NCBI GenBank assembly: GCA_002270295.1
Contig: NISF01000001.1
Span: forward strand, 1,302,001-1,366,000
Reading direction: 5' to 3'
DNA length: 64,000 bases
DNA from: Enterobacter sp. 10-1
Lineage (GTDB): Bacteria > Pseudomonadota > Gammaproteobacteria > Enterobacterales > Enterobacteriaceae
The notes beneath the pieces are model-generated. The model did no database searches, had not been told where the DNA came from, and worked only from the letters and a program-made list of their open reading frames with translations. Of the stretch, positions 29,258 through 38,521 are shown piece by piece. The first letter of the stretch is position 1. Every line of letters starts with the position of its first letter. The position numbers and the translations under genes were made by a program.

Positions 29258-30102
29258 GATGGCTCCTGACGCGCTGTCCAGATATCGGCATAGCTTTCGG
29301 CGAGCTGCCAGCGCGAAACGTCGACTCCGGAGAAAAAGTGTTGAACATACGCGGTCGCAGGCGCGTTGATCAGCTCTTCCGGTTTGCCAACCTGCACCAG
29401 CTTGCCTTTTTCCATAATCGCAATACGCGTACCGAGGCGCAGCGCCTCCTCCATATCGTGGGTGACAAAGACGATCGTGCGCCGGGATTCCGCCTGTAGC
29501 GACAGAAGTAGCGTCTGCATGTCACGGCGAATAATCGGATCGAGCGCGGAAAATGCTTCGTCCATTAACAGCACGGTGGGATCCATGACCAGCGCGCGCG
29601 CGAGACCGACCCGCTGCTGCATGCCGCCGGAAAGCTGAGGCGGATACTGTTCGGCAACGTCGCCAAGCCCGACTTTTGCCAGCATGTCGCGAGCTTTCCG
29701 ATAGCGGACATCCCGGGATTCGCCGGCCACTTCGAGGCCGAACGCCACGTTATCCAGCACGCTGCGTTCGTCAAACAGCGCGAACGACTGGAAAACCATG
29801 CCGATATGACGGCGACGCAGGGCGATCAGCTCGGACTCCCGGAGAGCGGAAAGCGTTTTACCCTGGAATATCACCGAGCCGGAACTGGCCGGGAGCAGGT
29901 GGTTAAGCGTGCGCAGCAACGTCGACTTGCCGGAGCCGGAAAGACCGACAATGACAAAAATTTCTCCGCCATATATCTTTAAATTGATATCGCTCAAGGC
30001 ATTAATCGCCGCGCTTTTGGGCGTCGTTGAGAAAAAACGTTTATTCCCGGATGAATAATAATTTTTATTAACTGACCGTAACTCAAATATAGGTTGTAAC
30101 AT
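29254..30102 (-). CDS. ABC transporter ATP-binding protein, choline/betaine type (ProV-like)
   Basis: A 282-residue ATPase with Walker A GLSGSGKST at 53-61, signature LSGGMQQR at 157-164 and Walker B LLMDEA at 178-183. It is of the ProV/ChoV class but lacks the long C-terminal CBS pair of E. coli ProV, as is usual for choline transporters of the Rhizobium type. It is first in the operon with the permease; the binding protein lies across the regulator on the other strand. Confidence 0.88.
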   Translation of the reverse strand: MLQPIFELRSVNKNYYSSGNKRFFSTTPKSAAINALSDINLKIYGGEIFVIVGLSGSGKSTLLRTLNHLLPASSGSVIFQGKTLSALRESELIALRRRHIGMVFQSFALFDERSVLDNVAFGLEVAGESRDVRYRKARDMLAKVGLGDVAEQYPPQLSGGMQQRVGLARALVMDPTVLLMDEAFSALDPIIRRDMQTLLLSLQAESRRTIVFVTHDMEEALRLGTRIAIMEKGKLVQVGKPEELINAPATAYVQHFFSGVDVSRWQLAESYADIWTARQEPS

Positions 30103-30203
30103 GGCGTCAAATTTATTTTAGGGTGGCCTTAAAAAGCTAACATATAAAACCGTTGGTAGCGCTAATGTATTTTATTAAATCAATATGCGTTTTCTGCATT
30201 AGC

Positions 30204-31136
30204 TTATTTGTTTTCTGCGATTAGATGACCGGAAGAGTGAAAACTCCAGGCTTCATCCAATAACCACGCCTTGACCTTTTCCTGCTGCGCCGAGGCTGGT
30301 TTAGCATTGGCGGAAATCAGGTAATAGCCGCGTTCGGTACGGTGCATCGGGCCGCACTGTACCAGCTGTTTACTGGCCAGAAACGGCGCGATCAGGGGCT
30401 GCCAGCCGAGGGCGATCCCCTGGCCTTCCAGAGCGGCCTGGATCACCAGGGAATAGGCGTTGAAGGTCCGGGAAGCGGCCTGGTGTTGGCCGTGCACCTG
30501 ATGCTGGCGGAACCAGTCTTCCCACGTCATCCAGCGCTGGGGCCGGGATTCCGGCAGCTTCAGCAGGGGATAATTCAGCAGAGATTCGGGGGAGGCGGTT
30601 GGCGCCATTTCCTGCTTAATCTTTTGATTGCAAACGGGAATGACAATTTCAGGGAACAGCCGCTGATTCTGCGTTCCGGCCCAGCTGCCCTGGCCAAAAT
30701 AGATAGCCAGATCCGCGCTGCTGTCGCGAAGGTTATAGTCGTTGGGCGAGGTGGTTATCTGTACCTCCACCCCCGGAATTAGCGCCTGCAGCCTCTCCAT
30801 ACGGGGTAACAGCCAGTAGCTGGCAAAACCCATATCGGTATCGATGCGCAGGACATTACGCTGCAGGCGCGTGCGTTCGAGCTGCTCGCTGATTTCCAGC
30901 AGGCTGCTGCGGACGATCAGATACAGACTATTGCCGGATTCGGTCAGCTGAACGCCGCGATGACGGCGTTCAAATAGCGGTGAATTGACCAGATTCTCCA
31001 GCATCTGAATACGCTGACTGACCGCGGGCTGCGATAGCCCGAGTTCATTTCCGGCAGCGGTAAAATTACCTAAACGCGCCGCCGCTTCAAATACCACCAG
31101 CGCCTGTAAAGGCGGAAGCTGTAATTTCCCTGCCAT
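30204..31136 (-). CDS. LysR-family regulator of the choline-sulfate cluster
   Basis: A 310-residue LTTR with N-terminal HTH (VVFEAAARLGNFTAAGNELGLSQPAVSQRIQMLENLVNSPLFERRHRGVQLTESG), of the GcvA/BetI-adjacent CbetR-like branch. It sits between the divergently read transporter operon (same strand, downstream) and the sulfatase operon (opposite strand, 106 nt away), which makes it the natural regulator of both. The inducer is probably choline sulfate or choline; this is inference. Confidence 0.82.
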   Translation of the reverse strand: MAGKLQLPPLQALVVFEAAARLGNFTAAGNELGLSQPAVSQRIQMLENLVNSPLFERRHRGVQLTESGNSLYLIVRSSLLEISEQLERTRLQRNVLRIDTDMGFASYWLLPRMERLQALIPGVEVQITTSPNDYNLRDSSADLAIYFGQGSWAGTQNQRLFPEIVIPVCNQKIKQEMAPTASPESLLNYPLLKLPESRPQRWMTWEDWFRQHQVHGQHQAASRTFNAYSLVIQAALEGQGIALGWQPLIAPFLASKQLVQCGPMHRTERGYYLISANAKPASAQQEKVKAWLLDEAWSFHSSGHLIAENK

Positions 31137-31242
31137 AAATTCACCTTATGCCATAATAAAAAAATAGCCACTTCACAGGGCCTGTCGATACATGAGATAA
31201 GGCTAACACGTTTTATTAATTATTTTACTTCGCAGGTAGGTC

Positions 31243-32781
31243 ATGCTTATAAATAAACCGAATATCGTTATTCTGATGGCCGATCAGTTAACTGCCAGCG
31301 CCTTAAGAGCGTACGGGAATAACGTTAGTTTGACGCCAAATATAGATAAATTAGCCCGTGAAGGGGTGGTATTTGATTCCGCCTATTGCAACAGCCCGCT
31401 GTGCGCGCCATCGCGAGCATCGTTGATGACCGGGCAGTATATTTCCCGTAACCAGGTGTATGACAACGCCGCCGAGTTCCACGCCGACTCGCCGACCTTT
31501 TGCCATTATCTGCGCGAACAGGGCTACCGCACCTGGCTGTCGGGGAAAATGCACTTCTGCGGCCCCGATCAGCTGCACGGCTTTGACGAACGGCTGACAA
31601 CGGATATCTACCCCGCCGATTTCGGCTGGACGCCGGACTGGCAACACCCGGAACGCCGTCTCGACTGGTATCACAACATGAGCTCGGTGCTGGAAGCCGG
31701 CGAGTGCGTGCGCACCAACCAGCTCGATTTCGATGATGAGGCATTATTCCTCGCCCGCCAGCGCCTGTATGACGCCGCCCGTCGCCCCGAAGAGCAGCCG
31801 TTTATGCTGCTCCTTTCGCTAACGCATCCCCACGATCCCTTCGCGATACCCAAACGCTACCTCGATCGCTTTGCGCAAGAAGATATCGATATGCCCGTCA
31901 CGCGCGGCAAAGATATTGCAGACGATGCGCATTCGGCGCGAATGCGCGCCATGTATCAGCTGGAACCGGGCTTGATCCACGATGAGCATATTCGGCGCGC
32001 CCGCCACGCCTACTACGGCGCCCTGGCCTACGTTGATGATTGCTTTGGCGAAATGGTGCGTACCCTCGAAGAGACGGGGCTGGCCGAAAATACCGTGGTG
32101 GTGGTGATTGCCGATCATGGGGAAATGCTCGGCGAGCGCGACCTGTGGTACAAGATGAACTTCTTCGAGAACGCCGTGCGCGTGCCGTTAATCGTGCATA
32201 ACCCCGCGCGCTTCGCGGCCCGTCGGGTCAGCGAAAGCGTATCGCTGGTGGATCTTTTACCCACCCTTGTCGAGCTTGCCAGCGGCGAAGATCGCAAAGC
32301 GCAGGCCATCGCCCCGCTGGACGGCAACAGCCTGGTGCCGCATCTCCAGGGGCTGCCTGGGCCGGACGGCGCGGTGAGCGAATATTTGGCCGAAGGCGCG
32401 CTCGGGCCGATGCTGATGTTTCGCCGGGGCGAATGGAAATACATTCATTCCGCCAGCGAGGCGCCGCAGCTGTTCAATTTACGCGACGATCCCCATGAGC
32501 GGGTGAACCTCGCGGCGAATGAGCATTACCAAACGGTCGTGCAGGCGTTCGTCGATGAAATCCGGGGGCGCTGGGATCTCGATGCCCTCTACCAGCAGGT
32601 GCTCGCCAGTCAGCAAAAACGGCTGTTTTTGACCCAGGTCGCCGGACGGGATGCCATTCCGAACTGGGACTATCAGCCGTTTCAGCGCGCATCAACGCGC
32701 TATATCCGTAACCATCAAACCCTGGATGAGCAAGAGGCGTTCGCCCGCTATCCTTCCCCCGTGAAACACCAGGAATCATAA
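31243..32781 (+). CDS. betC: Choline-sulfatase
   Basis: BetC hydrolyses choline-O-sulfate to choline and sulfate. The 512-residue type I sulfatase has the formylglycine motif C54-A-P-S-R58 (in SPLCAPSRASLMTGQ) and metal-binding MADQL near residue 14, plus DHGEMLGERDLWYK. The modified residue is a cysteine, which radical-SAM maturases can convert; such a maturase is encoded two genes downstream. The C terminus has the extended WDYQPFQRASTRYIRNHQTLD typical of choline-sulfatases. Its stop overlaps the next start by one base. Confidence 0.9.
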   Translation: MLINKPNIVILMADQLTASALRAYGNNVSLTPNIDKLAREGVVFDSAYCNSPLCAPSRASLMTGQYISRNQVYDNAAEFHADSPTFCHYLREQGYRTWLSGKMHFCGPDQLHGFDERLTTDIYPADFGWTPDWQHPERRLDWYHNMSSVLEAGECVRTNQLDFDDEALFLARQRLYDAARRPEEQPFMLLLSLTHPHDPFAIPKRYLDRFAQEDIDMPVTRGKDIADDAHSARMRAMYQLEPGLIHDEHIRRARHAYYGALAYVDDCFGEMVRTLEETGLAENTVVVVIADHGEMLGERDLWYKMNFFENAVRVPLIVHNPARFAARRVSESVSLVDLLPTLVELASGEDRKAQAIAPLDGNSLVPHLQGLPGPDGAVSEYLAEGALGPMLMFRRGEWKYIHSASEAPQLFNLRDDPHERVNLAANEHYQTVVQAFVDEIRGRWDLDALYQQVLASQQKRLFLTQVAGRDAIPNWDYQPFQRASTRYIRNHQTLDEQEAFARYPSPVKHQES

Positions 32782-33728
32782 TGAAAATGAAACGCATGAC
32801 CCGACTGATGCTGCTGGCGGTTGCCGGCTGGTTGCCGCTGAGCGGCTTCGCCGCCGATGACGCGCGCTGCGCCACCGTTACGCAGTCCGATCCGGGCTGG
32901 ACGGATATTGCGGCGACCAACGCCCTTTCCGGGACGATACTGAACGCGCTGGGCTATCAGCAAAAAGTGCAAAACCTGTCGGTGGCGCTGGCGTTTCAGG
33001 GGCTGAAAACCGGCCAGGTCGACGTGTTCCTCGGCAACTGGATGCCCGCGCAGGAACCGGTTATCAGTAAGTTCACCGCCGATGGCGCGATTAAGGTGCT
33101 CGGCACGAATCTTCCCGCCGCCCGCTTTACGCTTGCCGTACCGGATTACGTCGCCGCCGCTGGCGTAAAAGATTTTGCCGACCTGCAAAAATTTGCCGAT
33201 AAGTTCGGCCATAAAATTTACGGCATTGCCCCCGGCGCGCCGGCTAACCTCAGTCTGAAGAAGATGCTTGATGCGCATGATTTCGCCCTCGAAAACTGGA
33301 CGCTAGTCGAGTCCAGCGAAAGCGGCATGCTGGCGCAGGTGGCGCGCGCGGTGGAGCGTCAGCAGTGGATCGCGTTCCTCGGCTGGGAACCGCACGCCAT
33401 GAACACGCGCTTCCGGCTGGTCTACCTCAGCGGCGGCGACCGGTACTTTGGCGCTAACTATGGCAGCGCTACGGTGAATACGGTGACGCGGAAGAATTTT
33501 GCCGCTGAATGCCCGAATCTGAATCGCTTTTACAGCCAGCTGACATTTAACGTCGGGCTGGAAAACGCGGTGATCGCCCGGATGCTGGACCAGCAGCAAA
33601 CGGCGCAGCAGGCGGCGCGAGAAGAGTTAAAACGCCGTCCGGAGCTGCTGGATAGCTGGCTGGATGGCGTGACCACGCGCGGCGGCGAACCGGCGAAACC
33701 CGCGGTTATTCGCTATCTCGGGCTATGA
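32781..33728 (+). CDS. Choline/betaine ABC substrate-binding protein (ChoX-like)
   Basis: A 315-residue periplasmic protein with a Sec signal peptide (MKMKRMTRLMLLAVAGWLPL, cleavage near SGFA-ADD). It is of the OpuAC/ChoX family, with VFLGNWMPAQEP and AFLGWEPHAMN typical of the aromatic quaternary-amine site. It partners the permease and ATPase encoded at 28.4-30.1 kb. Embedded between the sulfatase and its maturase, it ties transport to desulfation. The last 4 nt overlap the maturase start. Confidence 0.88.
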   Translation: MKMKRMTRLMLLAVAGWLPLSGFAADDARCATVTQSDPGWTDIAATNALSGTILNALGYQQKVQNLSVALAFQGLKTGQVDVFLGNWMPAQEPVISKFTADGAIKVLGTNLPAARFTLAVPDYVAAAGVKDFADLQKFADKFGHKIYGIAPGAPANLSLKKMLDAHDFALENWTLVESSESGMLAQVARAVERQQWIAFLGWEPHAMNTRFRLVYLSGGDRYFGANYGSATVNTVTRKNFAAECPNLNRFYSQLTFNVGLENAVIARMLDQQQTAQQAAREELKRRPELLDSWLDGVTTRGGEPAKPAVIRYLGL

Positions 33729-34978
33729 GTCATCATTTCAATCAGTTCCAGCTGATGGCGAAGCCGTCGGGGTCGGTGTGCAATATCGATTGCACCTACT
33801 GCTACTATCTGGAAAAGCGGCGGCTCTATCCGCAGCAGCAGGCCCGCTGGAAAATGGACGGCGCGACGCTGGAAAACTACGTGCGGAAAAATATCGCCAG
33901 CCAGCCGGGGCAAACGGTTCATTTTCACTGGCAGGGCGGCGAGCCGACCCTGCTCGGGATTGACTTTTTCCGCGAGGCGCTGCGGCTACAGGAGCGCTAC
34001 CGCAGCGGGAAGCGCATCGACAATGTTTTTCAAACCAACGGGATAAAGCTCGATGATGACTGGGCCCGGTTCCTGAAACAGCACGGTTTTCTCGTCGGTC
34101 TCTCCCTCGATGGCGATCGCCTCAGCAACGATGCGTATCGCCTGACGCGCGGGGGGAAAAGTACCTTCGACGCCGTTATTCGCGGTCTGGAGGCGCTGAA
34201 AAGGCACAATGTGGACTTCAACACCTTGACGGTGGTGAATGCGGAAAACGTCAAACGGCCGCTGGAAATCTACCGTTTCCTTAAGCATATCGGCAGCCGC
34301 TACATGCAGTTTATTCCGCTGGTGGAGCGGCGAGCCGCACAGCCCGATGCCAACGGTCTGACGCTGATTTCTCCTGATTTTTCCGCGCAGTGCCGGGTGA
34401 CCGAATGGTCGGTGCCGGCCAAAGCGTACGGGCGCTTTCTCAACGCTATCTTCGATAGCTGGGTGCAAAACGATATGGGAAGCGCGTTCGTGATGAACTT
34501 CGAGCAGACGTTGGCAAAAATAGCCGGCAGATCCGGCTCCTGCGTGATGAGCGAAACCTGCGGCGACAATCCGATCGTGGAGTCCAACGGCGATATCTAT
34601 TCCTGCGATCATTTCGTTTATCCCGAGCATAAGCTGGGCAACATCAACCACGATAGCCTCTCCGCGCTGGTTAACTCGGCGCAGAATATCGCCTTTGCCC
34701 AGCGTAAGCGGACCAACATCGGCCGCGAATGTCTTAACTGTTCGCTCCGCCCGGTCTGCAACGGCGGCTGTCCGAAGCACCGCTTCATGCTGTCCGACGA
34801 TGGACGACCCAATAAGAATTACTTCTGCGACGGCTACATGCTGCATCTGCGCCACGTTTTACCGATTATGCAGACGCTGTTGACATTGATGCAGCAGGGG
34901 CTCGCGCCGGAGAGGATCAGGAAAATCCTCGCGCAGCATTATTACCGGCAGAGCGGGGGCGCTAAGGGCGGCGACTGA
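33725..34978 (+). CDS. Anaerobic sulfatase-maturating radical SAM enzyme
   Basis: A 417-residue anSME that converts the sulfatase active-site Cys or Ser to formylglycine. The radical-SAM cluster motif is C19-x3-C23-x2-C26. The C-terminal SPASM domain has cysteines in CVMSETCGDNPIVESNGDIYSCDHF, CLNCSLRPVCNGGCPKHR and YFCDGY for two auxiliary clusters. The translational overlap with the binding protein and its position after betC make the choline-sulfatase the evident client. Confidence 0.9.
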   Translation: MSHHFNQFQLMAKPSGSVCNIDCTYCYYLEKRRLYPQQQARWKMDGATLENYVRKNIASQPGQTVHFHWQGGEPTLLGIDFFREALRLQERYRSGKRIDNVFQTNGIKLDDDWARFLKQHGFLVGLSLDGDRLSNDAYRLTRGGKSTFDAVIRGLEALKRHNVDFNTLTVVNAENVKRPLEIYRFLKHIGSRYMQFIPLVERRAAQPDANGLTLISPDFSAQCRVTEWSVPAKAYGRFLNAIFDSWVQNDMGSAFVMNFEQTLAKIAGRSGSCVMSETCGDNPIVESNGDIYSCDHFVYPEHKLGNINHDSLSALVNSAQNIAFAQRKRTNIGRECLNCSLRPVCNGGCPKHRFMLSDDGRPNKNYFCDGYMLHLRHVLPIMQTLLTLMQQGLAPERIRKILAQHYYRQSGGAKGGD

Positions 34979-35343
34979 GCGCCGCAGTCTCCGGAGGAGA
35001 GAGCGCCATGCTTGTGGTCGCGTGGCCAACAGCAACTACGGGCGGCAGGCTTGCGACATTTTATTGCTGCATAGCGCAGGATTTCGCACCGGGACAGGGA
35101 TAAATGACCGCGGCTGGTTCATAATCAATGCAGCCCACCGCCGGGCGCCGCTGCCAGAGCGCGGCGAATATAACCTGAAGAAGCATTCATTTTGAAGTTA
35201 GTGTAATATGTGCGACCACGTTTGCAGGCGTGTCTCAGTCGTGACGGTTATCAGACTCCGGCTGCGGTACCCCTTCGGGACAAAAGTATTTACCTAACAA
35301 CAGGTCATGACTTTATTAACTTGTTGTTTCATAAAGTATATCA
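34979..35343. other. Host intergenic region left of the integrated element
   Basis: These 365 nt separate the sulfatase maturase from the attachment core. A 31-codon ORF at 35008 follows GGAGGAGAG but has no recognisable content. The right half is AT-rich and is probably the original upstream region of rluB, now separated from it by the element. No tRNA is present. Confidence 0.5.
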
Positions 35344-35358
35344 GACGCCTGGGAAGGC
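35344..35358 (+). repeat. attL core, 15 bp
   Basis: GACGCCTGGGAAGGC, repeated exactly at 48285-48299. It lies 70 bp before the integrase start; flanking bases differ beyond the 15-mer. Confidence 0.88.
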
Positions 35359-35382
35359 CATAAAACTATATAAGAAATCAAG

Positions 35383-35411
35383 TTGTTAGCGTTAACTCTA
35401 TGAAATATATA
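35383..35411 (+). promoter_or_regulatory. Possible integrase promoter
   Basis: TTGTTA, 17-bp spacer, TATATA, 18 bp before the integrase ATG. A short leader with AAAGGG serves as ribosome site. Confidence 0.45.
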
Positions 35412-35428
35412 ACAAAAGGGTCAACGCA

Positions 35429-37084
35429 ATGGGTAACAGAGTGGACAACAAAGCCCCGAAATTCACTACCAAACGCGGCAACACTTACTACATCAATTTT
35501 CGTCTTCCTGATGGAACCTTCTTTCGTCGCAGTCTGAGCACTGATTCATTAAAAGCTGTCCAAGTGACGATGAGTCGTCTAAGCCCATATATTCCTCTCG
35601 TTCAAAATGGCTCGCTATCTGTCGAGCAATTCAAAATGCATATTGACGGTTTCAGAGAAGCCACCCAGAGGGATTTTGATACCTATTTGTTGGATTGGTT
35701 GAGGCTAGGCGTTGATGAGGTTAAGCGGATGCCGGAACTCGGACGACTGAACAAGTCAATTTTCCCTGATACTCCTATTTCAGCATCAAAGAGTGTTGAG
35801 GAGGCTAAGGGGCAATCTGAGACCCTTCTAAACCGTGTCTATAGCGGGGATGACTCTACCGCTCGGATGTTACTTGCCACTTTGCACCAGAAGAAAGTTT
35901 CTTTCGGTCAAAATGACCTAGACCAGGCTTATGAGGTGGCGGGGCAGATTGATATGCATCAGGCTATGTTACATCAGGCATATGAGGCGTTCTATGCTGG
36001 TGATATTGTCCGTTATCGTGCTCTTGTTGAATCCATGCAATCACAATTGGCTGAAACTGAGAGACGAAAAAAACCAGCAACTAAACAGGCTGTTGTAACT
36101 GTTGATGCTCCTGAAGATGACAATACACCGTTACTTTCTGAGGCCTGGAAGCTGTTTGTAGCTGAGAAGGGGAAAACCTGGGCTATCACCATAGCTCGTG
36201 AGAATAATCGTTTCTATGAGGTGCTGATGCATGTTTTAGGGGATATTCCTGTGGGGAGTATCACCAAACAGCACATACGCCAAACTCTGGCAGTGATTGA
36301 GAACCTGCCACGCCGAAACGTGAAACCCTACTCAGAGATGACGTTAGAGGAGTGCATAGACTTTGATGTTCCTGAAGACGATTTGATCAGTAGTGCCAAC
36401 GTCAAAAAACACCTCAAGATTTATTCCTCGTTTTTCAAAGTTTTCCTTAAAGATGAAAAGGATATCTTAGAAAAGGCTCCCACTGAGGGGATTAAATATG
36501 AGGTGACGGAGAACAAGGGCGGACATTACTCGCGGCCTGAGATGCAACGGCTCATAGAACGGTTATCTACGTTTACCGATTGGCGTAAAGACTACTTCCT
36601 GACTTTGATCTACACAGGTGCTCGCCGGGGTGAAATGGCAGCTATACGCAAGGAGCACATACGCAAGGATGAGGAGTCAGGGCGTTATTACATTTTTATT
36701 GCGGACGGTAAAACGGAACACGCACAACGACAGATTCCAATTAGTAAAAGTATTGAGGCGCTGTTGTTAGCTCGAATTAAGCCCCTTAAAGATGGTGATC
36801 TTGTGTTTAACGACTTGCCAACCTACGAATATACCGCTATTCAATGGCGTAGTTTAATGGATGATTGCAATGTTCCGAAATACAACGAATTTGGGCAGAA
36901 GAGGGTGATTCATGCTTTGCGCCATACCTTCATATCGGAGGCTATAGCGAAAACGGGTAACGCTGCACTCGTTCAATTCGTTGTAGGGCATAGTAGAACG
37001 CAATCACTAGGCATAACAGCAAGATACACACACAGACCACCATTGCATGATCTATTACAAGTTGTAGATAGTGTGAACTGGTGA
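35429..37084 (+). CDS. Tyrosine site-specific integrase
   Basis: A 551-residue phage-type integrase that would catalyse attP/attB recombination. The C-terminal catalytic domain shows the first Arg in TGARRGEMAAIR, the HxxR box in HALRHTFISEA, a GHS near 520 and the nucleophile Tyr in ITARYTHRP. The N terminus (TTKRGNTYYINFRLPDGTFFRRSL) resembles the arm-binding region of large XerC-like integrases; the middle 230 residues include a SAM-like core-binding domain. Base composition is AT-rich. It lies right beside attL, as in most satellites and prophages. Confidence 0.95.
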   Translation: MGNRVDNKAPKFTTKRGNTYYINFRLPDGTFFRRSLSTDSLKAVQVTMSRLSPYIPLVQNGSLSVEQFKMHIDGFREATQRDFDTYLLDWLRLGVDEVKRMPELGRLNKSIFPDTPISASKSVEEAKGQSETLLNRVYSGDDSTARMLLATLHQKKVSFGQNDLDQAYEVAGQIDMHQAMLHQAYEAFYAGDIVRYRALVESMQSQLAETERRKKPATKQAVVTVDAPEDDNTPLLSEAWKLFVAEKGKTWAITIARENNRFYEVLMHVLGDIPVGSITKQHIRQTLAVIENLPRRNVKPYSEMTLEECIDFDVPEDDLISSANVKKHLKIYSSFFKVFLKDEKDILEKAPTEGIKYEVTENKGGHYSRPEMQRLIERLSTFTDWRKDYFLTLIYTGARRGEMAAIRKEHIRKDEESGRYYIFIADGKTEHAQRQIPISKSIEALLLARIKPLKDGDLVFNDLPTYEYTAIQWRSLMDDCNVPKYNEFGQKRVIHALRHTFISEAIAKTGNAALVQFVVGHSRTQSLGITARYTHRPPLHDLLQVVDSVNW

Positions 37085-37119
37085 TATCACCCATTTGAAA
37101 GTTAACGCAGGTGTAGCCA

Positions 37120-37596
37120 ATGGCTGGAAATATCAGAATTTATTATGACTACGAAAATACTGAACATACTTTAGATGTATGGTCTGACGCAAACTCACCA
37201 CTAAAAAGTGACCCGAAAGTAATGAATGCTGTTTTGGCTGAATTACCGGGACATGCTGCACCAAGTATCAAACGTGTTGTTGAGTTAACAACAGACGGAA
37301 AACCTATGATATATGATGAGTTTCGTATAGAAGACCCCGACACCGGTCTCCCATATGGCTTACTTTATACAAGACTTGGGCATGATGGCTGGGTTTATCT
37401 AAGCGATATCAATAGTTATGGTGCACGTATAGGCAAGGAACTACAGGGGGAGTATTTTACGATGGAAAAGGGACATAATTATACCACGAATGATAAAAAA
37501 CTCTTTCCTGCAAATGCTAAGGTTGATTGGGAGCGTTTAAGTGTTTTTTGTAATGAGCATGAGTATCATTTAATTCCGTGGTCTCCATCATTATAG
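37120..37596 (+). CDS. Hypothetical protein, 158 aa
   Basis: Not recognised. The product is soluble, acidic and rich in Tyr and Asp (IRIYYDYENTEHTLDVW, then KPMIYDEFRIEDPDTGLPYG), with no signal peptide, membrane segment or nuclease motif visible. It begins 35 nt after the integrase and is likely co-transcribed. This slot next to integrases often holds accessory genes such as phage-interference or excision factors, but nothing in this sequence assigns it. Confidence 0.7.
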   Translation: MAGNIRIYYDYENTEHTLDVWSDANSPLKSDPKVMNAVLAELPGHAAPSIKRVVELTTDGKPMIYDEFRIEDPDTGLPYGLLYTRLGHDGWVYLSDINSYGARIGKELQGEYFTMEKGHNYTTNDKKLFPANAKVDWERLSVFCNEHEYHLIPWSPSL

Positions 37597-37625
37597 AGTT
37601 TACGGGCTTTTACATTCTTTATAAA

Positions 37626-37865
37626 TCAATTACTAGCCTCTGTATCGAACGTTTTGGCATAGGGGCATTTTCCTTTAGTTAAATAGGTGAATGTGTAATT
37701 GCTGTTCTCATAGATGCATAGCGTTTTTCCGTTCTCCGTCTGTTCCTCCTGTGGGTTGGTTAGGGTGATTTGTCCGGCTCTTGCACTGATACAATAGAGC
37801 AGGGCTAGCACAATGAATGCAGGTATCAGCAGTTTTAACAGAATGCCTTTCCCGTCTCTTTTCAT
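37626..37865 (-). CDS. Small exported or membrane-anchored protein, 79 aa
   Basis: Not recognised. It has a basic N terminus and one hydrophobic segment (GILLKLLIPAFIVLALLYCIS) followed by a polar domain with a Cys pair (TLCIYENSNYTFTYLTKGKCPY) suggestive of a periplasmic disulfide. It starts at ATG 37865 after AAGGAGAGG. It is the only gene of the element on the minus strand and so is probably expressed independently in the integrated state. A superinfection or lysogenic-conversion role is possible but untested. Confidence 0.65.
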   Translation of the reverse strand: MKRDGKGILLKLLIPAFIVLALLYCISARAGQITLTNPQEEQTENGKTLCIYENSNYTFTYLTKGKCPYAKTFDTEASN

Positions 37866-37889
37866 GAATCCTCTCCTTAGTGAACCAAG

Positions 37890-37909
37890 TCACCGTACAT
37901 CACCGTACA
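37890..37909. repeat. Tandem decamer upstream of the small exported gene
   Basis: TCACCGTACA occurs twice in direct tandem, 25 bp before the start of the minus-strand gene. It resembles an operator. Confidence 0.7.
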
Positions 37910-38430
37910 ATTAGCAGAAATGCAAGAACATGATCACTGCTGAACGCACTGTAAATGCGACCCATTCTCATTTAATTCATAATTTCAAAATATCCTATAA
38001 ATTTCAATGTGATAACATTTATAAACTCTAGTTTGCATAGTGTTATGTTATGCGGTGGCTATGCATACTCGCTGCATAAAAGTTTGAATAAAGACAGTGT
38101 GTTATTGCAAATCTATAAAATTCAATAAGTTATTGTTTGGTGGGGTAGGTCACGCCATCGTAGGCGACAGGTTTAACATGTCATTAATGATAATGATTCT
38201 TAATATCATTTATAGTTGCAGATTGATTGTTTTTGCACGAAAAGTTTCATTCGAAAGATTACGTGAAAACTCGTTCAGCATCCTTCCGGTGTCCTCTTGC
38301 ACATTACATACCTCTAAGCCTTGCTACGCCTTGCTACGCCTGGCTTTGTCTCTCTTTGCACATAATACGCTATTGCACATAATTCCTCTAAAACAACTTA
38401 AAACAGCCTTTCTTTTCATTGATTAAAAGG

Positions 38431-38470
38431 GGGTATTAATTAGTATTAAGAGGGTATTAATCAGTATTAA
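38431..38470 (+). repeat. Pair of 19-bp direct repeats
   Basis: GGGTATTAATTAGTATTAA (38431-38449) and its near copy with one change (38452-38470) are spaced 21 bp, two helical turns. Candidate iterons. Confidence 0.7.
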
Positions 38471-38521
38471 ACGTTAATTAAATTGTATTTATTGCACATG
38501 AATATTGTTATGACAATTATA

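Noticed and set aside
35008-35103. 31-codon ORF after GGAGGAGAG
   Set aside because: Good ribosome site but very short, no recognisable content and no conservation evidence; not listed as a gene.
35344-35358. Integration into a tRNA or tmRNA gene
   Set aside because: The 15-bp core and its flanks do not fold as a tRNA end; the site is the leader of rluB.
38097-38426. 109-codon ORF in the non-coding control region
   Set aside because: GTG start without ribosome site, Leu/Ile/Phe-rich translation typical of AT-rich non-coding DNA, and it runs through simple repeats.
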